NCBI GenBank assembly: GCA_022496805.1
Contig: CM040102.1
Span: forward strand, 6,187,001-6,251,000
Direction of reading: 5' to 3'
From: Pohlia nutans
Taxonomy: Eukaryota; Streptophyta; Bryopsida; Bryales; Mniaceae
DNA: 64,000 nt
Numbering within the stretch: position 1 is the first letter of the stretch; each line of letters starts with the position of its first letter. Below, piece by piece: positions 23,260 through 34,055 of the stretch. Both the position numbers and the translations under genes were made by a program. Below the pieces are notes generated by a model that saw only the letters and a program-made list of their open reading frames with translations, was not told the DNA's origin and did not search any database.

Positions 23260-24036
23260 TGGTGGTGCCGGTGGTCAAAACTTATTTGGATGTCATCAAT
23301 TCCTCTTTCCAACGAACTATGGCATGACATGAATAGAGGTATGAGTTGGCCACTATGCTAGCAAATACGGAAACTGGCATACAACGTAGTCCATGGCGTA
23401 CCCGAAGGACCTCCGGGTCACGGACAACATACGTGGACAGTCCTGTTGGCAGATTCACTGCAGGACTCCATGAATTCTGGCGGGAACAAGCTAGAGGGGT
23501 GAGGCGCTAGGGGTGGTGAGTTGCGCCTCGTTGTTGCAACGATGCTTTCGTGCAAGTGTGGGACAATTTGAGATCAACAATCATACACATGAGCGCTTGG
23601 AATGGAGGTACACAGAGTAGGAAAATTGATATGGCAGCCGCGAGTGAGATGTTTAGGAGGACAAGCATAATTTGCATGAGTGGTGGGGTCTCCAGTGCTA
23701 GAGAATTGCGTCTTCCTTTGCACGGTTTTTCTTTGCATCGTGGCGTCCAGGAAGTGGCTATCGTGAGTGTAAGCAGTTTTGCGCAATCATGGTATGGACA
23801 GCGCCACCACAAGCATTGCTAGCATTGCGCAAAGAAGGTAACGTCTTATATTGTTGGGCAAGAGATCAAGGGGCATCAAAGCAGCAACGCACTTGCATTG
23901 TAGGTTTTCTTACTACAACGTGGATGTACAACTTACCTCTTCCACCACGAACCCGTCATCTTGCAGGAGTTTTGGACACACATTGGCAACGGTTCTTGTT
24001 TAGGAGGCACGTGAATCACATTCTCGGGTGGAAGGA
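23260..24036. other. GC-richer degenerate DNA, not identified
   Basis: After the Copia target duplication the base composition becomes more balanced than the surrounding AT-rich DNA, suggesting decayed coding sequence. Open frames are short, in several frames and on both strands (for example 23550-23822 + and 23507-23812 -). None shows a domain I can name. Confidence 0.4.
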
Positions 24037-24547
24037 AACACGCAATTCGCTATTTATGCACTTGGTCAAGTGCGTTCATTTCATGAGCAAATCTTGCTTA
24101 AAATTTTTTGTGTAAAAATTTCTCTAAAAAACAACCATTTTTGTCATTGTACAATTACTTTCATTGTAAACAAACAATTATTTAATTTAATTTTTATTCT
24201 TACCTTTATCTTTTATCTTTATCTTTTATTTTATTTTTTCTTTTATTTTTTCTTTATCTTGTTTCATTTATCTTATTTCTTTCTTGTCTTCAATTTATTT
24301 TCCTTCTTGTCTTCCTTCTTGTCTTCTTCTTTTTCTTCTATTTTTTTTCATTCCTCTTGTGGCAGCCGCAAATCCTTCGCCCGCACCAAAGACAAAAAAA
24401 GAAAAAAAGCAAAAGAAAAAAAAAACCTTTTTTTTTTTTTTTTTTTTTTTTTTGGAGTTCGTCTTCTTTTTTGTTTGGGGCTCATGAACCCTGAAGAACC
24501 CTAAACGGCGGAGGATGCACAAAAAAAAACATAAAAACAAAAAAAAA

Positions 24548-24591
<44 letters not shown>

Positions 24592-25121
24592 GTGCATCCT
24601 CCGCCGTTTAGGGTTCAGCCGCCGGCGGCTGAACCCTAAATTTTTATTTTTTTAAATTTCTATTTTCAGGGTTCATGAGCCCCAAACACAAAAGAAGACG
24701 AACTCCAAAAAAAATAAAAAAATAAAAAAATAAATCTTTTTTTTTCTTTTTTTTTTCTTTTTTTGTCTTTGGTGCGGGCGAAGGATTTGCGGCTGCCACA
24801 AGAGGAATGAAAAAAAATAGAAGAAAAAGAAGAAGACAAGAAGGAAGACACGAAAGAAAATAAATTGAAGACAAGAAAGAAATAAGATAAATGAAACAAG
24901 ATAAAGAAAAGATAAAATAAAAAATAAAATAAAGGATAAAGATAAAAGATAAAGATAAGAATAAAAATTAAATTAAATAATTGTTTGTTTACAATGAAAG
25001 TAATTGTAGAACGACAAAAATGGTTGTTTTTTAGAGAAATTTTTACAACAATATTTTTAATGCTTCCGGGGACCAAGTGCATGATTATATGGCCAAGTGC
25101 GTAAATAGCGAATTGCGTGTT
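24037..25121. mobile_element. 1.1 kb foldback element with poly(A)/poly(T) arms
   Basis: It begins AACACGCAATTCGCTATTTA and ends in the inverted TAAATAGCGAATTGCGTGTT. The arms of roughly 500 bp are complementary, including T-rich and A-rich runs of TTTATC/GATAAA type. Near the centre 'CGGCGGAGGATGCAC' and its complement bracket poly(A)/poly(T), next to a GC-rich hairpin (AGCCGCCGGCGGCT). A 4 bp AGGA direct repeat flanks it. Open frames within it are low-complexity by-products. Confidence 0.78.
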
Positions 25122-26230
25122 AGGAGCGCTTGAATGAAGGAGACCCATTAGGGTTTAGTGACGAGGTGAATTAGCTACTTCGCAACAGAATTTTTCCCGA
25201 GGTCGTTGACACTGCGTGCGATGGGGAGGTTGCGGGAGGAAGCAAGAGAGGAAGCGCGCCAACGGGCAATGGCACAGTCACCCAACACGCAACCACGTGT
25301 GAGGCGAAGGCTCAATGTTCGAGCATCATATCTACACTAGCTCCATTCATAGCCCAGAGTCCTCTGTTGTCGCAGACATTGAGAGTGCCAGTGTTAGAGA
25401 CAGGGCCATTCCAGAGGCCTATGGTGCCGATCGACTACTTTGTAGGAGAGAATCTTGTCCCTGTTCTGGATGCAAACCCACCAATTTTAAGCCAAGAGGT
25501 CGAACTCTACCCGTATGGATGCAACAAACGAGGAAAAAAGGCAAGAGGGAGAGCTTGAGGTCGCCAAATTCCGGTGCAAGGTTGTAGAGGATACGGTGGA
25601 TCTCGTCCTAGAGCCAGGTAACCTCAGAGCCAGGACGCAGAGATGCAGCACGCGGCTGCGGTCGCGCCCTCTGACCCTAATCTCTAATTTTTGGTTGTCA
25701 AGGGACGGGGGCGTGGTGGTGGAAGGGGTTCTTGTGGCGTCTGTGGCGGGAGACGAGGGGGCCGTGGTCGAGGTGTGGCCACACGTTCTATCAATGAGCC
25801 AGACAAATTTTTGAGCCTCCTAAGAATGCAACCACGTCTACATGAGGCACCAAAGGGGTGAACCCAACCAAGTTTTCAACCAAAGCGGAGGAGTCTTATA
25901 ATTTTGCAACCGAAGGTATTGTCAAATTTTCTTCCAGTCAGCCCACAACTGGACAGCAGAGAGGACATCATTCGGCTCAGCGATGTAGAGAACTTTAGTA
26001 GTGGTAGCCACGGATATCACACCCCGCCTAGAGGCAAAGATATCAATGGAGGATCTTCATGTGTATGACCCATTGGGTGCAGAAGCTCCCCTCCCGAGAA
26101 TTTGCAGGTTTTCACAAATTGACTTCCAAACTGGTGCACGTTTACTTGACACACAATCAAGACAAAACATTGGCGAGCATCACCCCTTGTTGTACGATTG
26201 CGGAGAGAAGGATTGTCGTTTTACCGAGAA
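25122..26230. other. GC-rich degenerate island upstream of the piggyBac remnant
   Basis: Coding-like composition with several stops and frameshifts. One stretch (about 25697-25800) encodes a Gly/Arg-rich run with GRGRGGGRG. Another (26001-26230) keeps a clean frame up to the point where a terminal-inverted-repeat element is inserted. It may be the 5' part of a transposon or a host pseudogene. I do not recognise it. Confidence 0.4.
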
Positions 26231-26674
26231 CATCAGGAATTTCGGACCCCACTGATTCCGCACAATTTTAGTGCGATTTCCGATATTTCAAGGGTTCGTA
26301 TAGTTTTCGCACTGATTCCGCATCGTTGCGTCATTCATCGCAACTACGCTGATATGACACGATGTTCATACAAGCAGATATAGTACTGATTCGACACGAT
26401 TGATACATCTATTGAAAACGTATGAATTTAGCACTCTTTATAGTCGTCAATTGTCGTGTTTTAATTGTCTTTAAAACTACACTGATTCAGTGCGTTTTTC
26501 GTGCGACATCATCTTTTCCATATCTAGATTTTATTTTCTTTCTATATCTAAATTTGATCAAAATAATATTATTAAAAAATATTAAATAATTATTTTTCTT
26601 GCTACCCACTTTAACTACACGGAAATTGCCCGAACCCACGGTGGGGCCCACCATGGCTTCCCAAGCTCTATCGC

Positions 26675-26742
26675 TAATGGTGGGATTTGAACTCACGACC
26701 TCTCGATTAATAACCAAGCTCCTAACCACCAATTCACCACAA
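26675..26742 (-). other. tRNA-like relic (SINE or tRNA pseudogene)
   Basis: Read on the minus strand, 'GAGGTCGTGAGTTCAAATCCC' resembles a tRNA T-arm/B box. A 5 bp stem with a TTATTAA loop fits an anticodon arm, and 'GGTGGTTAGG' a D-arm/A box. The acceptor stem does not pair, so it is not a working tRNA. Confidence 0.4.
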
Positions 26743-26843
26743 ACCCTCGATGCATTGAATGAAACTTTTTTGGGAATTATAAAAGATTGAAACCGTTGGC
26801 AATTTTTTGCCATGTGTATATAATTCTTTTTTCAATTTATTTT

Positions 26844-27300
26844 TTGCACTAGATTATGCAGGACTTTTCTATATATAGGATTTTTTTCATAATTTTTTGA
26901 ATTTTTGAACTTATTACCAAAATCGTGATGGCAGATCATGGCTGTGAGTTGTTTTCTTTTTTTTCAACGGACTTTGAATGTTTTTAACTATGTGAAAAAA
27001 ACTTTTTTTCCAAATTTTTTTTTTGCACTAGAATATGCAGGACTTTTTCTATATATAAGATTTTTTTCATAATATTTTGAATTTTTTTATTTTTTGCCAA
27101 AATCGTGATGGCAGATCATGGCTATGAGCTGTTTTCTTTTTTTCAGCGGACTTTGAATGTTTTTAACTATGTGAAAAAAACTTTTTTTCCAAATTTTTTT
27201 TTGCACTAGATTATAGAGGACTTTTTCTATATCTAAGATTTTTTTCATAATTTTTTTAATTTTTTAATTTTTTGCCAAAATCGTGGTGGTTGTGAGCTAT
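26844..27300. repeat. Tandem repeat, three copies of about 178 bp
   Basis: 'TTGCACTAGA.TAT' followed by 'GGACTTTTCTATAT' starts near 26844, 27023 and 27201. Each copy also has 'CAAAATCGTGATGG' and 'GGACTTTGAATG'. The array lies inside the CATCAGG element. Confidence 0.85.
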
Positions 27301-27942
27301 TCTTTTCATGCTCCTATAATGAAAAGTACAATGATAACCAATAATACCAAATTTTAATTCTAAAAATATATAATTTTATTTCTTTGAAATTTTAATGTGT
27401 ATTGCTTCTAAACTCTATAAATGTAGATCTAAAAATGTTTTGGGAAATTAAACCGTAAGTATAATTTAAAGAATATTCTTGGAATATTCTAACATATTCC
27501 AAAATAATATAAAATATTTTGAAAGATTCCAAAAAATTCCAAAAAATTCCAAAAAATATATTAAAATATTGTACACGGATGTCGTACGAAAATAATTTGC
27601 ATTATAATAGATACTGAAATCGCACGAATATAGTAAAAGGCATTAATATGATACATATACGATACTGAATCCGCATGAACTAAAACCGCATGGTATCCGT
27701 GTCTTATTAGCCATGTAATGTAGATACACGATTAACGCACGGATTCCGTCAAGCACGACTTTCGTGCGGAAACAACACTTTTGTCATAATCATTGAAAAG
27801 ACACTGCATCGACATCTTAGTAATGCATGTCACTTCCGTACGATAACGACACTTCAAAATGCACGTATGACGTGCGGGATCAGTGTTTAACGATAAACGC
27901 ACTGAAATCGTGCAGAATCAGTGGCGTCTGAAATTCCTGATG

Positions 27943-30060
27943 AAGGCTCCATCCACGAAACGAGCGGCGGATGACTATGGCCTCCCGTTTGAGACGAGCT
28001 TTAACCCCACCAACCATGCTAGGGTCAACCATCGGGCATTTTCGAGCATAGAGCGCGTACAGTTGAGGCTCGAAATATTGGGATATGACAAGAGCTTGTG
28101 GGGAGATTTGAGCCACTTCAGCAGCCACGTACAACACTGCTACTACCATGAAGTATATAGGCAACCTATGTTCACAGTGGACTTTGGCGGAAGTATTGGC
28201 GTAAGGGAGCTGCGAGTTTGCGACACTACATTTTCCGTGACCAAAGAGCTGTCTCAGGGCACACAACGAGCCCTGGATTTCAATGATTGAGGGACATGCC
28301 ACGGCGACGGCTCAGGTCCATCGACGCAGAGTCCGGTCACACAACCACCACCGTCAACAGAGTCTGACACAGATGATGTTGATTGGAAGGGTGGTTACTC
28401 CAATTTTGAGGGATTCACATCATCATTTGCATCTTCACCTCGCTCGGCTGGCTCATTTGAAGAGAACTCGCTACGTGAGCTAGGTATCTATGATCCAGAA
28501 GAAGACACATCTGAGTGGGACTTTGCCAAAAAGTATACCGACGATCAGTGGCAAGAGGCGAACCAGACATTGTTTGGCAATTGGGACAACTTCTCAGGCC
28601 CAGAGCCTGGGCCGACAGGGAAATTTAAAGCACTGCCAAGTGATCCACAAGAATATTTCCTGAACTACAGGCCATCGCATGTGCTGCAGCACATAGTCAC
28701 CGAGACTAATAGGTACGCGACTCAAGATTGTCATGATGAGCCTCATCTAACTAATGGCCGGTATGATTGGGTTGACCTAGATGAGAACGAGCTACTTTGT
28801 TGGTTTGGAGTTCTCATCTTGATGGATTGAAGCAGTTGCCTCACCGGCGACTTTATTGGGACCTTCGGCAGTTTTATATATGTCTTGTTATCAGCAGTGC
28901 AATGACCCGACAGCGGTTTGAAGAGATAGTGAGGTGTGTTCATTCAGTGAACAATCAAACACTCGAGCATGATCCAAAAAAGCCCATCTATGACAAACTT
29001 GGCAAGGTACGGTGACTAGTAGAAGAGTTTTGCAGACGATGTATAATGCCGAGCGAATATGCATTGTCGATGAAGTGATTGTACCGTACAAGGGACGATA
29101 TTGCAACTTCCGGTAGTATATAAAGTAAAAACCGTGTCGATTTGGGTTCAAAGTGTCGGCATTGGTATCCTGCCAATCGAGGTACATTCAAACCTCTTAC
29201 TCTTTGTTTGGCATCAGTTGAATGACAAACACCTTAATCTTGAAAATAAAATTCTATTAAACCTCACTTCCATGGTTTTGACTTCGATTAGTACCTTCAA
29301 ATTTTGTTGATTTGCAAATGAACTGTCTAACTACCTTTGTTTTCTATGTTGATTTGGTGTCAGAGTAATGATATCATAAATGAACTGAAGTTTGCTATCT
29401 GAAAGCATTTCCTGTTGGATTATTGATCGTTATTATTGCATTATCATATTTCCATTATCTAATTTCATTCTAGATAACCATCTTCTAAGTGTATGCGTCC
29501 AGGTATGTATCTAATGTCATTGTATACCTGGGGACATCCGAGGAGCGTGCCATTCTGCACGTAATAGTGATTGAATTTTTTTTTACAGCGGTGCGTCTAT
29601 GTGAGAGCTGCTTGAACGTGGCTTTTGGATGACAGGTACTACAAAAAAAAAAGATCCCGCGGTTTTCCTCTATCTCTATGTAGCTTGTCGAAAAAAGTGT
29701 CTCATCCTCCGAGGGGGACTCTCATGGTCAAAATGCACAGGTCTCGGCAATTATGTGTCGTTTGTTGGGTCGATATTAAACCAGTATGGCTTTTGTCGTC
29801 AGCCACAAATCTAGTTGATCCAGCGGTGCGGGCAACAAGATGGGTACGTGGCGTTTTTCACGAACGAGTGGAATTTCCAACGTCCCTGGTGTTCCTCGAG
29901 TATCAGCGCAATATGCTCGGCGTTGACGTTGTCGACCAACAAAGAATTGAGTACACTGTCCAACTACAAAGTAATAAGTGGTGGCACCGCTTGCTGTTGT
30001 TTGTATTGGATTCTACACTATTGAATTCCTACACATTGTACCGTGAAGATGTTGTTTGAG
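27943..30060 (+). pseudogene. Decayed piggyBac-family transposase
   Basis: Collinear piggyBac (DDE_Tnp_1_7-type) segments remain. There is an acidic N-terminal region, then FSGPEPGPTGKF, 'VLQHIVTETNRYA' and 'ENELLCWFGVLILM' (28291-28825). In the next frame come GLKQLPHRRLYWD and 'MTRQRFEEIVRCVHSV' (about 28830-29010), then a VDEVIVPYKGRY stretch matching the first catalytic Asp region (about 29068-29110). After a gap come ERGFWMTGTT-like residues and MLGVDVVDQ...NKWWHRLL...LDSTLLNSYTLYR (to 30057). In-frame stops (28288, 29013, 29115), at least two frameshifts and loss of the second-Asp region (29200-29590) show it is dead. The upstream open frame 27883-28287 is in the same frame but unidentified. 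Such elements transpose by cut-and-paste into TTAA. Confidence 0.85.
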
Positions 30061-30336
30061 TGGGCCTACAAGTAGACTCCCGCTTGCTATGGCATTACAA
30101 CCTGGGCGTGCGACTTGTATAGTCGGGTCCAATATGCTCACGAATTCCCCTCTGCAGAGAAAGTTTTTTAGAAACTTCGAACAATGCGTGTGCACTCAAA
30201 AATGATCCGATTTGGAAACCGCAAAGTGCATTGGATATCATGAAGCAAATGAATCCAAGTTATCCCTTGGGACGAAAACAGATTATAAATCAGCTTTGTC
30301 CACGAAGAAGGAAGCTATAAGTAATTTAACTATGAA
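30061..30336. other. Tail of the piggyBac remnant, unresolved
   Basis: Coding-like composition continues after the last piggyBac motif, with a Cys-containing stretch (CVCTQK) that could be the decayed C-terminus. No terminal repeat like the TTAA-CCCCTAAA ends is visible before the rRNA-like sequence. Confidence 0.35.
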
Positions 30337-30460
30337 TCTCACGGAGAGTTTGATCCTGGCTCAAGATGAACGTTGGCGGCATGCTTAACACATGCAAGTC
30401 CGACGGGAAGCACCCTAGTGGGGTTTTTAGTGGCGGACGGGTGAATAACGCGGAAGAATA
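30337..30460 (+). rRNA. 5' fragment of an organellar (bacterial-type) 16S rRNA gene
   Basis: Starts TCTCACGGAGAGTTTGATCC and runs through GGCGGCATGCTTAACACATG to GTGGCGGACGGGTGAATAACG, the conserved first 120 bases of 16S rRNA. The GGCATGCTTAACACATGC and ACGGGAAG words look more plastid-like than mitochondrial. After about 30460 the sequence is A/T-rich and only faintly like 16S variable region 2 (to about 30610). This is a nuclear copy of organelle DNA, not a working rRNA gene. A bacterial source is not excluded. Confidence 0.85.
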
Positions 30461-30676
30461 ATATAATAATATTATTAGTAATATTAATAATAATTAATAT
30501 TTACCATTAATTAGTAATATTATGAACCTTGAAAAATAAGAATTCCTCCACATAACAATCCGATGGATGAAAAAAAAGAATCATAATATTCAGATAGGTT
30601 AATGTTTTTATTTTAATTACATGCCCCCCCTCTAAAAACCATATATGATATGTTCATTTCTTTATGGCTTAAGCAT

Positions 30677-30683
<7 letters not shown>

Positions 30684-30724
<41 letters not shown>
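30684..30724. repeat. Poly(A) run of 41
   Basis: Uninterrupted A run. It may mark the 3' end of a retroposed sequence, but no source or target duplication is evident. Confidence 0.9.
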
Positions 30725-30728
<4 letters not shown>

Positions 30729-31062
30729 AAATCCAAATAAGTGTAAAAATAATTTTGAAAATAAACTTTTTGGATTGTCTTTTACGTGTTTAAATTTATT
30801 TTCAAAAACGAGTTTATTTTAGTCATACTTAGTTGATAAAAAAAATCATATTTTAATATCTTTAGGTTCATTTACGATTTTGTGGATTAAATCATTTTAT
30901 TTCTAGAGAAATAAAAAATTAATTAAATAAAGATGTAATGTATTTTCTAAAATGTTTAATATCTTGTTTTTTATCACATTGGAGTGTAGTACAATATCAT
31001 TACAAATTTACACATGTATTAGTGAAAATTATACAACAAGTTAAAAATAATATATACACTAT

Positions 31063-31206
31063 CTACCTTTGAGTTCTCTCACCCTTTGCTTCAATTACAG
31101 TGTCCATTCTAGCAAGCATATTTGAAATGAGCATTTGAAATTGTTTTTGAGATACTTGAGCTCATACTTGTTGAATGATTTGTATCATTTAAAGTCCATC
31201 AAATTT
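31063..31206 (-). pseudogene. C-terminal remnant of a Tc1-like transposase
   Basis: On the minus strand the last residues read QKQFQMLISNMLARMDTVIE then AKGERTQR and a stop (31063-31065). This resembles the usual Tc1-like ending (I..LI.SMPRR..AVI.AKGGHT). The upstream part is unreadable and has an in-frame stop, so it is a remnant. The match is by eye and short. Confidence 0.45.
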
Positions 31207-31977
31207 TGAAGAAGATACCGTGAATTTTTCTTTATCATACTCTTATTTCTTCACTTCAAATAGTTAGAAGGTGTGGAAGATCTTGGTGGTTTATCATTAT
31301 TAGGTGTGTAAGAGGTGTGTAAGAGCTTGGTGGTTTTCAAAAAAATTCAAAAGTTTTTTAGCTCCTTTCTTGGTGAGAATTCTCAAAGTGAGTAGTGAGG
31401 ATTGTGTGTAATTGAGGATTGGTGGGAAAACTCATATTAATTCTCTGAGTCAAAGTAATGGTAGTAATCGGTGTAGTGAAATGGAGAGATTAGAAGAAGT
31501 GGCACTTTTTAGGACTAGTTAGCTTATCCCTTTAGTGCCCAGATAACCACTAAGTCGTCACTAGATCACTAGAAAATGAAATGCTGGAAAATCTGTGAAC
31601 AATCTCAATCCAATGTCTGAAGTTCAAATGTGTAACTTTTGATTTTGCAGATGATACAAAAAGAAAATCTAAAATCTGAATTTCTTAGCTATTCAAGTAC
31701 CTATGTACAAAACACCAAAATATTGCAAATACCTCAAAATACAGCAAATACTTACAAATACAACACATGTACTATGTGGTATTTCTTGTGTTTGCAAGTT
31801 TGTTATCTTGTATTTTTTTGGATTGTGTTCTCTTGTTCATTTTCTAGGTCCATCCTTGAAAGAGAAGAGTAGTATTGTTCCAATGTCCCTTTGTCCGGTG
31901 GGCATCAGGGCATTGACATTACGAACGGACACTATATTCAAGCCAGCCTTGCAATAGGGCCGGTGTTTCTATCTATC
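31207..31977. other. AT-rich spacer, no gene seen
   Basis: It contains duplicated 'AGGTGTGTAAGAG' near 31304-31325 and short frames at 31639-31957 without recognisable domains. Confidence 0.45.
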
Positions 31978-32231
31978 TATCACTAGTAGAAATTCAGTGA
32001 CCGAATTAACAGAAATTCAACACGATTGTGTTGATTCATTCTGTGCTATAGGTCGCGTTGATTTGGACATATTTTAACACGATTCTGTTGATCCGTTTCT
32101 GTTATTTCGGTCATCTCTTGCATCGAGGCCCGTTGATAAAATATGAAAACATAAACAGAGAATAAAAAAATTTGAAACCCCAAAATCCGGGCAGCCCTGA
32201 AATCCGGGCAGCCCGGATCCAAATCTATCAA

Positions 32232-32305
32232 ATGGATGCTCCCCGGGTTTGAACCGGGAATCTCATGGCTACAACACACAACCTTCAACCATTACAACAT
32301 GGCCG
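32232..32305 (-). other. tRNA-like relic inside the CACTA element
   Basis: On the minus strand a perfect 5 bp T-stem CCCGG/CCGGG encloses TTCAAAC. A possible anticodon stem (GGTTG/TAGCC) and 'GTAATGGTTGAAGG' resembling a D-arm precede it. The acceptor stem does not pair. It is probably a tRNA pseudogene or SINE head. Confidence 0.5.
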
Positions 32306-32627
32306 AAATTACTTGTTTAATTGTGGCTATTGTCACCTATTAAACTTTAATTGCGGTAAAGTCCAAAATCAGTGAACTTTGGCGGCTTATATCTCCTTCA
32401 TATAAGGTCCGTTTTTAATGAAAATTGTTGGAAAAGTTGCGTCTTGAAGTCTAGTTTGTGTGGTAAAATTTTCACTTCAATCCAAGATGATATGAATTTC
32501 TGAGAATCATTTTACTAGAGGGGGTTTGGCCAAGAAACATTTGAATGTTAGTTTTTTACCACTTTGTAATAATATTCAACTTTTTGACATTTCATGCATG
32601 CATGTTATTTTTAGGTTGGATTCCAAT

Positions 32628-33212
32628 TTAATCCCTATATGCCCACAACCCTCTCCATATTTTGAGAATTGTAAAAATCGATGCCTTATAATATGAAACT
32701 AAGAGGGGTATTTTGAATTTCATGTGTGAATAAAAGTTATATATTATGAATTTAAGATTCTATCCATTTGGTTAGATCTATGGTTACAAATACCAATATT
32801 TTCTATAGTATTTGAAACGTAAAGTTCAAAATTTTATAGTAATTTGATTGCGAGTAAGATATTGACAATTTTTGAATGAAATTGGTTGTGATGAGTTGAA
32901 ATGTAATATTCTAAGTATAGTGATTTTGAAAAAAATTGGGTTACTTAATTTTACCATTTTACTGTTTCAAGAGCATTTTTGCACTATTTTGAACTAAGAT
33001 CTTCAATTTTTTTGATGAATCATTGCAACATGAAATGAGACATAATTTTTACAAATCATCCCTTTGTAATCAGTTCGCACATGCATGAAGCTAACTTCCT
33101 ATTAAACCTATAGTAAAAAAACCACATTGCAAAAAGTACATGAAAGGGGAAAAAACGTGGATGAAATCTGTACAATGTCCAAAAAATAAACGCTTTGACA
33201 GTTAAGGGTTCA
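32628..33212. mobile_element. Degenerate TTAA-type element inside the CACTA element
   Basis: Left end TTAATCCCTATATGCCC; right end TTGACAGTTAAGGGTTC. The interior is the inverted counterpart of the 17839-18415 subfamily ('GCATGAAGCTAACTTCC', 'CATGAAATGAGACATAA'). Confidence 0.55.
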
Positions 33213-34055
33213 TTCTAGTCGTTGATGTAAAACTTATGCATCAATTTGAATTTCCAAGCCATTTTGAACATATAAAATTTATGTATAAAAAATATTTTGT
33301 ACCAATATTTCCTAAATAACTTTCTAGTTGGAAGTTATTTGGTTAGAGTAGGTTTAGTAATATCATTTCAAAGTGCTAAATATTTTGGATTTATTTCATA
33401 TATAATGTGGATTAGAAATTGGATTTAATTGTCTTCATTATTTAATGATTGAATTTGAAAGCTAGGGCATCTCTTTTTTAATTGAAAAATGTTGTTGACT
33501 CACCACCATTCACCACCATTTCAAAGTTTGAAAATTAGTCTAAGTTTGAAAATCAGTGAAAATATATGATTTTTTTTACTTTTAGGACTACGCTACAATT
33601 TTCATATTTCCTGAAGCTTGAAACTAAGTAGTATAATATTTATAATAACATACATTGTTATTATGTTCTTATAATATACATATTGTTAATATGTTATTAC
33701 AATTCCATTATTATAAAGTATTACATATACAAAGATTCCTAAATAGTCAAAGAGTATTCTGAGAATTTTTTCAGAATGCTATAACCTATGTTGAAAAGAT
33801 TCCAAAAGGATTCCAAAGGATTCCAAAAAAGATTCTTAAAATATTCCCATACAATCCAAAAAGATTCCTAAAAGATTCCATATTCCTAAATTTCTGTTGA
33901 TTTGGTCATTGCACTACTCAAATCAACAGAAAGTAGGTAGCTATTTGTTGGTTTTAACAAAAAGTTCAAAAATCAGTGAAATCGGTCATTGCAGTGCGCA
34001 AATCAACCGAAATGCGTTGGTTTTGTGTTGATTTGGACAGCGTTTTCTAGTAGTG

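Larger units (their letters stand above)
26231..27942. mobile_element. 1.7 kb element with CATCAGGAATTT ends
   Basis: The left end CATCAGGAATTTCGGAC has its inverted partner GTCTGAAATTCCTGATG at the right, and the inverted similarity continues for about 45 bp through 'CACTGATTCCGCAC'. A 287 bp relative with nearly the same ends is at 50126-50412. The interior has ACTGATTCCGCA-type subrepeats near both ends, a tandem array and a tRNA-like segment. No transposase seen. The superfamily is unassigned. Confidence 0.8.
31981..34055. mobile_element. CACTA-superfamily element, non-autonomous, 2.1 kb
   Basis: Left end CACTAGTAGAAA; right end TTTTCTAGTAGTG; flanked by TAT on both sides (31978-31980 and 34056-34058). 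CACTA ends and a 3 bp duplication define the superfamily. Subterminal regions hold many copies of GTTGATTT/AAATCAAC-type motifs near both ends, as expected for transposase-binding repeats. There is no transposase frame. A TTAA-type element and a tRNA-like segment lie inside. A second 'CTAGTAGTGTAT' follows 20 bp beyond the right end. Confidence 0.85.

Noticed and set aside
24028..24597. Long open frames rich in Phe, Leu and Lys around 24.0-25.1 kb
   Set aside because: They are translations of poly(T)/poly(A) and TTTATC-type runs in a foldback element, mirrored on the other strand.
30337..30460. A functional rRNA gene
   Set aside because: Only the first 120 or so bases are present before A/T-only sequence, so it cannot make a complete small-subunit rRNA.
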